From Onchocerca lupi (Eukaryota > Nematoda > Chromadorea > Rhabditida > Onchocercidae), in the NCBI GenBank assembly GCA_028564675.1, contig JAOVVO010000302.1, forward strand, positions 1 to 64,000: 64,000 nucleotides of DNA, given 5' to 3'. This document shows, one piece after another, positions 51,220 through 62,878 of this stretch (position 1 is the first letter of the stretch; each line of letters begins with the position of its first letter). Both the position numbers and the translations under genes were made by a program. The notes under the pieces were generated by a model. It did no database searches, had not been told where the DNA came from, and worked only from the letters and a program-made list of their open reading frames with translations.

Positions 51220-52698
51220 TGCAGATAGAATCCACATCCTGTGTTACCCTTAAATCATGTTTGATGCAACAGCTGAGGAGGAATAAATATTGCCACCATA
51301 ATGTTGATATGAAACTAAATCACAATTCGACTTCAGTCAGCTTTTTTTATCAGTTGAATCTAACAAATGAAATCGAATATTTTGAAAGGAATGAATTGAC
51401 GGTGTATTTAATAGTTACGATATGACCCTTTTTGATATGTTCGCGAAATGCATATTTTTTAAGCACTTTGGGGACTGATGAATGATAAATGGTGGCAAAG
51501 CTTCAGTTATCAATTTCCGCTTAGACCTAGGTAATTTTGCAAGCTTATCATTCGTAAATTGTTCTTTGCGACATTGACTATCTTCAACTACTTGATCTTA
51601 CTATTCTGATTTTACTACACTTGATCTTATTCATGCAAAAGTAAGATGACCGCTTAAATACTACAAGATTGAAGAGTAATACTGTTGCAAATAATTCCAT
51701 TTCTTAATTACAATTAGGCATCAGATCGGCTGATTCAATTTTTAACTCTTTAGTCTATTACTTGGAACGTAAGACCTTCAATTAGAAATGTACAAAAGAG
51801 AAAAAAAAAATCAAAAAAAATGTATGACCTTCAATTAAAAATGTACAGATACCTATAAATTCTTATCCTGGAGTCAGGATCAACCACTTCCATGGTATAC
51901 ATCTGCCGGGCATCATTTAATTACGCCTATACACAAGAAAAGTAATTTAAAAAATAACTCGAAAACAAATCAAAAAAAAAAAAATAGACAATAAAGTCAT
52001 GAACAAACCCAGCTTCGCTATCATCCTCGGACACCTTATCAATCCACTGCAATATTGGTCGCATCAAATACTAGGAGTTACGCGACGCTTGAAATGCTAA
52101 GATCTGTTTATTGTTCCTATGGCAACCCCTTTCTTTATTAGGAGCCATTGGAGATCTTATTGATAAAATGAATTTAAGTACTGATCATATCAATCTTCGC
52201 TATACTACTTTCCGTAAATTAAGAATTTGAAATTTAATTCATATCAAAAATTTTGCAACTTGAGCAAAAATTGGCGGAGAATTGATATAATATTTATTCA
52301 ATAAACTTCAAAACTTGTCACATTTCATTACTGGAAAAGATATTGAATTCAAAGAATTCAGCTCTTGTCATTATGGATGTTCGGGATAAGTATTCGAAAT
52401 CCATTGTATTCTGCTTTTTTTCATTAGAATCAGGACACACAAAGGATGATTGTAAGTCTGGGGGAAACTTGATAGAAATAAACCGAGAGAATCATCTCTT
52501 ACCAAGCCTGTTACTTGCATATCTAAAGTGATCAAAACTAGAGAACATAATCAATAATTTGCACAAACTTTTCCGCCTGAAAAAATCAATTTTCACATCG
52601 TCCATGCAATTCGAATGGCATCTAAAATTCATTGTTTGCGAATAGTATTCAGCAGCTGTAGATGGATACTGCTGGTCAGGTATTCTCAGAATCCTGAG
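51220..52698. other. Spacer between flp-1 and the Pelle/IRAK kinase
   Basis: This should contain the flp-1 3' UTR and the kinase promoter. I see no further gene. A TATTCTCAG acceptor at 52681-52689 lies nine bases before the kinase ATG and could be a spliced-leader addition site. Open frames such as 52343-52531 show no family resemblance. Confidence 0.6.
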
Positions 52699-55600
52699 AT
52701 GGATTTAAATGGAGTATCATCCAGGAGTGATACTTACGTTTATTTGTTGCCATTCAGTGTGCGGAAGCAATTAGCTGCTATTTTGGATCCTGATAATGCG
52801 TGGGAATTGCTAGGTTTGTTAATATGATGTGATGATCACTAATATTTACATTTTTATATTCGCAAGAAATTCAAGAAATTTGTATATGAGTCGCTAAATG
52901 ACTAAAAGTTTCCATAGCTATAAAATGCAAAAAAATCATGCCTATTAGTTAACGATTCAATTTTTATATTTAGACGTGATTTATTTTGCAGCGTTTGTAA
53001 TGCCAGATATTGGGAATGTAGATGTACGGGCTTGTCGGGATGCAGGGTCTTACGAAAGTCCGACAGAGAATCTTCTGGCAATATGGGGCTCAAAAGGAAA
53101 CAAAATAATACAACTTTATAATTGTCTTGGTCGAGCAAAACTTGTTCGTGCGATGAAAGCAATACGCCATCTAGGTGTGTTTTTCTTGGGCACGTTCGTT
53201 TTTTATTATCAAAACCCAACAGAATTTGATGATTTGAGATTCTCATGGTTTTTATTTCTGCATTCTTGATGTATATATGAATTTAAGTAATTCGTGCTTG
53301 ACTTAATTTATATGATTTCTAAATTTCTAGATTTTTAATTTTCTAATGGTAGTTCTTCTGATGAGTCCAGTACTTATCGTTATGATTATAAAGAACAGAA
53401 AATGTTAGTCTCAAATTATTATTTAACAAGCATGTGACAAAGACTAATAAAATACTCGAATAATCAGTTTTCTTTACAGTAGATCCGTTGTTTTATCGTT
53501 GGGAAGAACAGTGCTTGCAGTCTGCAAATAAAAGAAATCAGGAAAGCGAAAAAGCATTAACTTTTAGCTCTTGCTGTTCACCCAAAGTATGCTGTTATGC
53601 AAATGTTTCTGGTCTTTCTTAAATTTCGCTAGAAGATGGCAAATTTTTAAGCAGTCTGTTTAATTTTACTGTGTTGCAGAATGGTGATGTCTTAATGCGG
53701 TGCTTTGGAGAAATGTTTTCATTGAAATATTCTGATAATGTGAGATGGTTGGATCCAGAGACTGAGTAATTATTTCTTAAATTTAATTGTTTTAACTTAG
53801 CAGATTTACTTACATTTCTTCAATTTCACCTAAATTTCTTCAATTATCGGATCATTTCAGTACTTTTACCGATTCAGATGTAATATATAAAACTCTCCAA
53901 AATACTCCATGCATTAAGTATGATGATATTGTGAAAATTACCAACAATTTTTCTTCGAACAACATTCTTGGAAGTGGAGGTTACGGGACGGTTTATCGAG
54001 GAACATGGGAGCAAACAGAGGTGTGCGTTATATTTTTGCCTTATTTATGATAGTATTTTTTTTTCCAAAAAAGGAAACTACACCATGTATAATATCTACA
54101 CTAAATGCAATCATTATTTGACTTCAGCAGGCTTTATATTATATATTTCAGATTGCAGTGAAGCGTATACAAGGTACGAAGGAGTATGGAGCTGAGGTTA
54201 CTTCTAGTTTTATTAAGAACTTAATTCTGTTTAGGTTATATGAATTCCTGAATCAGATTCTTTAGAAAGAACAAATGCGTCAAAGTTTGCAAGAACTAAG
54301 AACATTATCGAAATATCGGCATGATAACATTCTGCCCCTTTATGCATATTCACTTGATGGTCCTCAACCTTGCCTACTTTATCAGTATATGAGCAATGGT
54401 TCATTGTTCGATTGTCTCTTCGGAAAAGTAAAATTTTATAGTCTTGTAATCACAAAAAAAAATAGTTGTTGGTAAGTACTGTGAAATTCCAATACTCCTT
54501 TATCATCGTTCCGTTTCGATTAAAATTTCTCAGAATTTTTGAAAAGCTAGTTTGAGATAGTTTTAATCATTAGTATATAAAGATTAGAGTAACAGTTCCG
54601 TTATTTGCTGGAAATGTATTGTAATTTAAATGGTAGAAATGTTAGATCAGTATAATGGCAATTTTCACTGTCAATTTTTTCTGGTTTACCAAAAAACAAG
54701 TTTCAAATATTTCGTAATTATTTGCATTTGAAGACTGGTTGAAGAACAGTTTATTGCAGTGTAATTTTGTAGAAATCTAAGGTTCTTACTTGGTTGCAAC
54801 GTATGTCAATAATGATAGGTTGCGCTCGTGCTCTACATTATCTGCATTCTATTGCAAAGAATCCAATAATTCACGGAGATGTAAAATCAGCGAACATCTT
54901 GCTCGATAAACATTTGGAACCAAAATTAGGTGATTTTGGTTTATGCCGAGATAACTTTTCAAAAGTTGGTGTATTTTGTTTTTTTTTTTTTTTTTTCTTT
55001 TTTTTGGTTGAGGGTGAGGTGGGTAAATGATACAGTCATTTCGAAGTCTGTTAGTAGGTGACTTGAAATTATGAAGAATCGTTTACTGTGATTTGTAATG
55101 TAAAGGCTTTGATTCATCAGCGAATATAAGAAATGTATAAATTAGGATGACTGGAAAGATGATGGTTTCATTATCGCTTCTCACGTTAAAGGGACTTTGG
55201 CATATCTGCCGCAAGAGTTTCTGGAAGAGTTAGTTATCTCTAATTTTTAATTGGAACAGTTTTTATAAAAGCCTTCATATATCATTTTTCTAGAATATTT
55301 TATTATAACGAAAACCGAACGATAGGGTTGGAATATTTATTAATATTCTGTGATATGCTCATGAATCTTGAATGTATGATGATCAAATCAGCACCAAGTT
55401 CATCAAGAATAGATTCAGTATTTTTTTCTAGTTTTTTCTTTTTTTTCTTCAGGAGAATTATTAGTACGAAACTCGATGTATATGGTTATGGCATAGTTTT
55501 ATTAGAAGTTGCCACGGGATTAAAGCCTCATGTTGCCAAACGAGATCCGCAAAACATAGTAAAATATGTCATGGAGCTTCAAAGATCTGGAAAACATGAA

Positions 55601-55980
55601 AGTATTCTTGCTGATCAACATTGTGATTTTACCAGTGGTTAATTTTTCATATTACAAATTTAAGTGGTCGGATTTATTATTTTTGCGATTTCAAATGGGA
55701 TTTTACAATTGATTAATCTTTTATATTACAAATTTTATTTTGGTGGTCGAATTTATTATTCGCGATATCGAATAATTCGCAAATATTTGCTTATAAATAG
55801 GAACTGTTTAAAATTTTTTTTCGAAGTCCTGTCATTCGTAAGAATTTTGCAGATTTAGACATCAGTTACTTCAGTATTATTCTACAAACTGGATTAAAAT
55901 GCGTGATACGAGATTACCGAAAAAGGCCAACATTTCGAGAAATCATCAATACGTTCTTACACGTACATAATAGCGTTTAG
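52699..55980 (+). CDS. pik-1: Pelle/IRAK-type serine/threonine kinase with death domain
   Basis: The IRAK/Pelle kinase relays innate-immune (Toll or IL-17) receptor signals through death-domain assemblies in the cytoplasm. Eleven exons (52699-52813, 52992-53174, 53480-53586, 53680-53765, 53861-54020, 54152-54196, 54266-54427, 54773-54964, 55146-55228, 55453-55637, 55853-55980) join in phase to 481 residues. Residues about 1-120 form the death domain (YLLPFSVRKQLAAILDPDNA to LVRAMKAIRHL). The kinase domain has the Gly loop GSGGYGTVYRG, Lys in IAVKRI, HGDVKSANILL, LGDFGLCR and the GTLAYLPQEF segment. HGD rather than HRD, with PKLGDFG, is the IRAK1/Pelle pattern; the catalytic Asp and DFG are intact. 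The start follows a TTCTCAG acceptor suited to trans-splicing. The protein is short, with no long C-terminal tail. Confidence 0.94.
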
Positions 55981-56416
55981 TCGGAACTTGAAAGTGAAAA
56001 ATGAGGACGCAAATTGTGTTTAGTATTTTCAGAAGAAAATATTAATCATTGCCTTTATTCCATCCGAACTTATAAATTGGAATGTTGTACCGAAACTATT
56101 CATTTTGCTCTTTCAAGAAATTGAATGAAGCTTTTTGTATTTTTCTTGCGATTTATATTGCATTCGTGCGTGCTTGTTGTATTGAACTCTTGGAAAGTTT
56201 TATTATCAATGAATGTCTGACTTTCATAGTATTTTAAATATTGCTTTCAAATAAAAGTAATAAAAATCTATCTCATAATTTAAATTAGATTCCCCCCTTC
56301 ATTGGGTCTGGTTTTAACCAGAATTTCTTGGTACTGGAGAATATCAAGAATAGATATCTACATAAATCCATCGTAAGGAGCAAATTGATTCTTTAATAAC
56401 TAAAGCTCTTCTAGTG

Positions 56417-59072
56417 ATGAATATTGATGCTTTTGAGCAAGGTGCATCAGGTTGCACGGAAATTCGGATGAAAGAAGACGAGTTAAGAAAGACAGCCTCT
56501 ATAGCATTTTGCGAAATTTGTTCGCGGACATTTGCAAATAAGAATGCATTCCATTTGCACCAAGTGAAGACACATAGCCGTATATGTGGGGAAGCCGATT
56601 TGGCGCTATTTCATCGGAAACGAGTTGCTTCAGGTATGTGTGAGTCTACGATTTCTAGATTTTTTTTACTTTCTTGGTTTTCTTTGGGCTATATACAAAA
56701 GTTCTCGGAAAATAAATAATAGTTAAGCTTAAACTGAATTTGGAATTTCCAGAAACCGAGAAGCACTATTTTTGTCCTATCATTGGTTGTCGATATAACA
56801 GTGGTCGCTCTTTCAAGGCTTATAAACTTCTTCATCAACATTTCCTGAAAGTTCATAATGAAAAACGTTTTAGGTGACTTTTTTTTCTTTTTTTTAAAGT
56901 TTTTTATGGCTTATTACTTTTCATTGCTTTTTCTTGTAGTTGTTTCATGTTTTCTAGTAATTTACTGTGTTTGTAGATGCGATAAATGCAAAACGGCAAA
57001 ATTCAGTTTGCAGCGTGATCTATTATATCATCAAAGAAAGCGTTGTCTCTTAAAAAGAGGAGTGTGATATTCTTAATTTTTCAGCACTTTTTCTATCGGG
57101 AGTAACAAGCAACGTGGAGCATTACTAATTGTTTCTTGTTCATTGATCTTCTGGAATGCATACTAGTTCATTCCGCCTCATAAAATCTAATAAATTGCAT
57201 GTTATATTTTTAGGCTGTAGTGTCCAAATGTCAACATTAGCTGAAATAAAATCAGACCATCCAGAAGTAAAAAGGCGTTCGGAAAAATCATTTACGAGAA
57301 ACCGTGATCAAAATATGGTCTCTACTGCGTCTGAGTTAGTGAAGAAATGCCTTTACTGCATTGTCATGTTTATCTGTGACTACTCTTGAATTTATTTTTT
57401 CAGGAATAAAGTCAAAAACGTCATCTTCATCAATGTGAATGTTGTTCAAGCTAGTTGTACGCCGTCTTTTAAACAGATCTACCCGAAACCGAAGTAAGTT
57501 GTAATTAGTTTTTACGCATGACATAAATTAGTGTTATGAGTTCTTCTCACTCTCACGTAGAGTAAGAAGAATTCATATCACTAATTTATATCATTATTTT
57601 TTCACGATGTATCTCTCAGGAGCAAGAGGAAAGAAATATCTAGCCAATGTTCCGACCAGCGATTATTCATTTTCCTCTTTAAAGTTTCTCACTTAAACTT
57701 CAGTTTTTGTATTACGCAATATATTCAGATATATGATTCATGAATTATAGGGAGCAGGGGAGTAATTTCATTATTGAATAGGATGAAAAATATTTGTAGC
57801 ATCATTTAATTCGTTCAAGCTATTCATTCTTTGTCTTCAAAATTATATTTGTTCAAGAATGTTCTTTATGGCCTTTCTTCTTTTCGTTCATTTGGTTCGA
57901 GCATACTAGGATCTAGATCGTCAATCATGTGACTCGCTATGTTTAATATTCTTTAAGAACTCTTTGATTACTCGTCAGAATGCTTGCTCCCTTCACAGTT
58001 CTCCAAGACATTTCGAAAACATCATCTACAAAACTCTTGCCAGTTTCTCGCAGTGTTGAACTGTCTATGTCTTCTCTTGTTCGATGACAAGTCGCATTTC
58101 ATCGGCTCATGGCAAGACATGCTTCTTCGTTTAATACTGGATATTTGGAAGATATTTGCTACAGTCCACTTTGTATTGGTAGGAATGTAAACCGTTTTAC
58201 TTTGTTACAATTTTCAGTGTTTGCAAGGTTAAGTTCTGTCTTCAGACGAAAATACTTTTTGCAACATAACTAATAAGCCGTTCATTTATCTTGTTCGTGG
58301 TTCCATATCTGTGTAGATAAAGCTTGATTCATTTCCCTCTGGTGATTTTTGATGGATTCAAATACAACAATACCAAGTTATTGAGCACAAAGTTCTTTAG
58401 ATTTCCATAAGATAAATAAGGCCCATTTTCAGGATCTTAATGAATATTATTGAGAATTACTCAGGTCTTTCTAATGTCCTAACCAATTTTTGAGTGGAAC
58501 GTATAAGTTTAAAGCTAAGGAGGCATGCTAGTGTTATGCTCATATTTAGTGGCATTTTGTATAATTATCATTTGCACGTATTTTACATATTATTCCATTC
58601 CCTTTAGTTCCAGTTTTCGGATGACAAAAAGCAGCCAAACAGATTATGTGAAATGTTGCGATAAATCGGTTATGTGTCATGCTGGTTCACCGACGCCTCA
58701 GTGCAGCACGTGCGAAATCTCTGCACCGGTAAACTTCATAGAATTTTGACTGAATGCATAATTATTAGAAATTGTGCAACAATCATTTTCTAGGTGTTGC
58801 ACAAATATAACGATTTCCATTGCCAAACGCATATTGCAAGCGGAGTTGAGTTTGGTACGCAAATCTATCCAGAAGAAGTAGCTGGCCGTGATCTCCATAC
58901 AAAACACTCTAAGACACACAACGATTTTGAATTCGAAGATATCTGGCGTCATATCGAAACACAAACTTCCACTTTTACTGGCAATGATGCGCTGACGCAG
59001 ACAGCAATAGACTTCATGGATAGTGCAAGCATGACTGATTGGGATTTGCTTATTGATGAAATGTGCGAATGA
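56417..59072 (+). CDS. ATMIN/ASCIZ-like zinc-finger protein with LC8-binding TQT motifs
   Basis: ATMIN (ASCIZ) is a nuclear zinc-finger transcription factor that drives expression of dynein light chain LC8 and is bound by LC8 in return. Exons 56417-56633, 56753-56873, 56977-57041, 57214-57334, 57404-57493, 58608-58728 and 58794-59072 join in phase to 337 residues. The N-terminal half has three fingers: CEICSRTF...HLHQVKTH, CPIIGCRYNSGRSF...HQHFLKVH and CDKCKTAKF...LLYHQRKRC. The middle one matches the ATMIN pattern (C-x4-C with GSGRPF-like core, H-x4-H). The C-terminal exon has GTQIYP, IETQTSTF and LTQTAIDF, and SSQTD lies one exon earlier; these are of the LC8-recognition type. Start ATG has an in-frame GTG just before it, ignored. 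The exact donor at 57041 is a choice made for frame; the Cys is kept either way. Orthology is inferred from finger pattern plus TQT tail. Confidence 0.8.
58608..59072 (+). other. SQ/TQ-rich tail of ATMIN-like protein
   Basis: The last two exons encode a low-complexity acidic tail with SSQTD, CQTH, GTQI, ETQT and LTQT within about 130 residues, and a final acidic helix (TDWDLLIDEMCE) that looks like a transactivation segment. In ATMIN proteins such a cluster binds several LC8 dimers and turns down transcription. The number of true LC8 sites here is uncertain; ETQTS and LTQTA fit the consensus best. Confidence 0.6.
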
Positions 59073-60038
59073 ATTATTGCTCTGGCGAGAGGCTCCTTAA
59101 TTTGTCACCTTGAAAGTATGAGAATCTATACTTTTTCCGCACCGAATTATTTTTAAATGACAAATAGACATTAAAAAAGTGTAGGGAATTTTTACAAACT
59201 GTTTAAAATCGAGGAGTTACTGCATGCAAAACTTCCATGCGAAAATAAATTTCAGTTGCAATAAAGGATTGTAGTCTAGATGTTTTGGTTAACATATGCT
59301 AGGGAGTCTTTATGCAAGCTTTTTCGCTGTGGTACAAAATATGAACGTTTTATTTCACTTCACGAAAATTCAAACAGCACTATTGGATTTGAAAAATGAA
59401 GTACGGAAGCTGGGCATGAATTTGGCAAATATTTGAGACAACATAATGAATCATTCAAAAATGAAAAAGTCTAAACTCAAAATTCAGGATAATATTTACA
59501 AAGAAAAGAAATGTGCTAGAGTGCCACTCTACAACAGAAGTGTCAAGACGTCCTTACGCTTTGTTTTTCAATGCTCTCTTAAGATTTATAAGACCTAAAA
59601 ATGTTCCAGAACTCAGGAACGTTCATTAAATATATGCAATCTGGCAAAAAAGACAATTTGTTCAATGCGAACTGATAGGTAGTTTCAGTTCTGTAAAATC
59701 TTCTTTGCATCGGAAAAACTGTCAGGAAAATGCCAGCTTGTCTTCGTCTTATTTATGCAAAATCTAACCCCAAATCGTAGACCAGAAACAGGTATTTACA
59801 GCAAGAATCTCTAGAATGAACGGAGTTTTAAATTCTTTTTTTTTTCTTTTTTTGGATGATAAACGTCAATATTCGCATATCGATAAAGAAATAAAACTGA
59901 TTTTGACTCAAGCAAGACATCAGAAAGCACTTGCTACTTTTCAAAGATGATAATACGATTAGAAGTTATTTGAGGCATGTCACGCCTTCAAATATCGATT
60001 CAGCACTTCATGATGAGGTAGCATTGTTTTTCGGTCTG
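59073..60038. other. Convergent spacer between ATMIN-like gene and MOB1
   Basis: The 3' ends of two convergent genes face each other here. I see only non-coding AT-rich sequence, with no supported open frame or repeat apart from a T-rich run near 59836-59852. Confidence 0.7.
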
Positions 60039-61443
60039 TCATAACACTGTTGAATTTTCTTCCAGAGTAAGTCGGTCAATGAAGCTTTGCAGAGGTACCA
60101 GCTGTTTTGAATCAATCAAGTCAAATTCTTGTATAAAAAGCATGAAGTGTTTGAAACTGGTATTTAAATGCTCTACTGCATTAAGCTGTTCTGAAATGTG
60201 GAAAAAGTATTAGAATTTCTTATCTACTTCAAAGTCATTTATATTCCCGCTTGAAACTGGTACTTAGAAATGTAAATCAGCAAAACTGAAAGAAAGTAAA
60301 CTCGAAAAAATACGTCCTCTGCAAAACAAGTCGTAAACCTAATAATCCAATAGGCAACAGGAATTCCGTCAACTGTTCTTATGTTATTGATAAGGTTAAA
60401 TACAGAAATCAAGCTGCATTCTTTTCCGTCTCAAATCGAACAAATATTCTAGCCTTCATTTGATGTAATACTACGGCATTTTACACTACCTGATAACACT
60501 CACTTTTCCAAGCTTCACAGAAACTGTGTAATAAAAAGCATACATTAACTTGTAAACAACGAATATTACATGAATTCTAAAAGGAGAAAGAATCTAAATA
60601 CATACCAATAAGTTCGAGATGTTGATGATACACATGAGCATACACTCTAAATAGTCGTTTCACAACCGCTTGCGCGATATGTAAGAAATTTGGTGGGAAA
60701 GGTTGCCCTGAATTCAAATGATGCTGTTGTATGACCAGAAATCTAAGTGTATAAACAAATCTACCTACAACACTAATCTTCACCAAATGTCACTTGTAGA
60801 TGTAAACGAAAAAGTACAAATTAAAGAAACTTCTTTGGATGTAAATAGTTAAGCAGCAAAAACAACTACCGATTTGGGACGGGAAGATATTTTCGTCATC
60901 TAGCTGCTCATGCACCCAAGTCATCAAATAATCAATATATACAGGTGCTGGACATCCAATAGCCTTTCTCCCATCCGACCAAACATATTCATATTTAGAA
61001 CTTGCACACATTTTAGGACAGGACTCCTTCGTACAATGATCATTTATTGTCCCGAACAACATACTCACTTGATTGAAAAAATCCAGAACTAAAATTACAA
61101 CTTAAATCATTTCTTGCCGATGTAACAATAAAGAATTCACTTCCACATTATTCCTTCTCATCTATTTCATTTTTTATAAGCATAAAAAAAATCAAACTTG
61201 CAACTTGCAGAAGTTAAACTATTTCTGGAATATTACACCCGTCAATAAGATTTTCTGATTATCAAAAGACATGTCCTCACCATTTACAGCGATCCATTCG
61301 TTAGGATCTTCACCCTGTGGTAATTTTACAGCTTCACGCAGATTTCCGCTCCCCAAAGTGGCTGATGCATATCTCAGCAATTCGGCCTGCTTAGCATCCA
61401 CATGACGCAATCGATGCATTCGCGCTAAAGTAAGCCATGGCAT
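60039..61443 (-). CDS. MOB1-type kinase activator (Hippo/NDR pathway)
   Basis: MOB1 proteins bind and activate NDR/LATS kinases in Hippo and mitotic-exit signalling. Exons 61281-61424 (or to 61443), 60870-61088, 60606-60707 and 60039-60190 join in phase. Key sequence: ELLRYASATLGSGNLREAV, EGED-like PQGEDPNEWIAVN, DFFNQVSMLFGTIND, YIDYLMTWVHEQLDDE, KRLFRVYAHVYHQH, HLNTSFKHFMLFIQEFDLID. The zinc ligands Cys-x4-Cys (CTKESC) and His-x4-His (HVYHQH) are intact. The family features (PFP.NF, LDDE) place it with MOB1 rather than MOB2 or MOB3. From the ATG at 61443 it would be 211 residues, near the usual 216. However, an acceptor-like TTACTTTAG ends at 61425, so an upstream first exon is possible. 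The PP2A gene lies upstream on the same strand. Confidence 0.95.
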
Positions 61444-62878
61444 TAGAAGAACACTAAGAGCAATTAGCAAATGACATCATATGGGCTTTATCAGAAGCAA
61501 TTTTACCGAATAAATTAGTTCCGAAAAGGATAAAATTCTGCAATCCTCCCCAGCCAACTAGGTTTTTGACGGAGATGACTTCAGGGAAAAATATAATGCT
61601 GGATCCATATATCAAAGCAACTAAAAAGATGGTGATAACCACGGTAAGCAAGCATATCTTTTGTGCAAACTTTTTATTACTAAATGAAGTTTCAAAATTG
61701 ATTTAAATTACTATACAACGTCGATAAGAACATACAACATAAATCATATTAAAATAACGCACCTTTATATTCCAAACGACATTTCCATGATCATGTAATA
61801 CAGTTTCAAATGAAGCACAGAAAATAAATGGCACACATAACTGGCAAATAATACTACTACAACTCGAAAGCGGTTTTCAAAAAACAAAGCCATATTAAGC
61901 AGAGTGCCAGTCCTCCGGACATTTCAAAATAATAAAACTGATAAATTGAACAGCGATTACCCACTGACTAGATATCTTTCTGAAATCATCTAGAAAATGC
62001 ATCTCCCGGTTGCAATTTCAGTAAAGAAAAAATGTCTAAATGAAAATAAAGAATGTTGCCCAATCAGTTAACAAATTTGATAGTACTCATAGTTTAACTA
62101 TATAACTCAAAATCAATACCATTTTAAATTAACAAACGTATGTCAAGAATCACTAACGTAACTACGCTCTATAACAACATAAGAAATTTTAGACAACAAT
62201 GAAGCAACGACACTTCACATCTATATGGTCAAAGAGAGCAAATGCAAACCAGTGCCAAATAATGGAAATATGATCTTTCACATTTAAAATATAAGTTCAA
62301 TACATTTTACTAGTTTAGTAAACATATAAGTTTCTATTTTAATCATACAACAAAGCAAAAAATCTTCAAACTTTCTATTCCTAAAACAATTTTATGGCCG
62401 GCGAGAAAGAAATCTTCACAGTATTAATTTGAGGAATTTCTTGCATTTATTTACGCTACCATAAAATAAGATGTACAAGTAATATCTGAAAAAATGGTAG
62501 CCTTCAAAAGCAGCGAATAATTTAAAAGTTCAAGAAAAGATGATGACGATTGTAACATGAAAAGAATCCAACATCGATCCAGTTACAGAAATGAACGACT
62601 CCTTATTGCTTATGCATTTAAACTACCTAAATGCTCTTTCTGTAATGTTGAATTCTGCAATGAATAAATATTAACACCTCTACTGTTTGAAAAAAAAAAA
62701 AGTAACAGTTAACATGGCTTGTAACTAGTGTTTTCAGTCACAAATAAGATCCTGGACTATTCGGATGAAAAATAAAACCATATTCTTGAATAATGCACGC
62801 TAGTTTTTCAAAAAAGTTTAGGTATTCCCTAGCACGAACATTAGATTAATGGGCCGAAAAAATTGATTTCCTTCCAAT
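61444..62878. other. Spacer between MOB1 and PP2A genes
   Basis: This 1.4-kb stretch holds the 3' UTR of the PP2A gene and the 5' region of MOB1. It has two short minus-strand frames that look membrane-like: one ending at 61454 (VVITIFLVALIYGSSIIFF), and a 43-codon ATG frame starting near 61892 (FRVVVVLFASYVCHLFSVL). Either could be a 5' exon or noise; neither fits the MOB1 N-terminus. Confidence 0.4.

Noticed and set aside
61454..61651. Frame ending NLFGKIASDKAHMMSFANCS as the first MOB1 exon
   Set aside because: Its end has a stop rather than a donor, and its start is membrane-like, unlike any MOB1 N-terminus.
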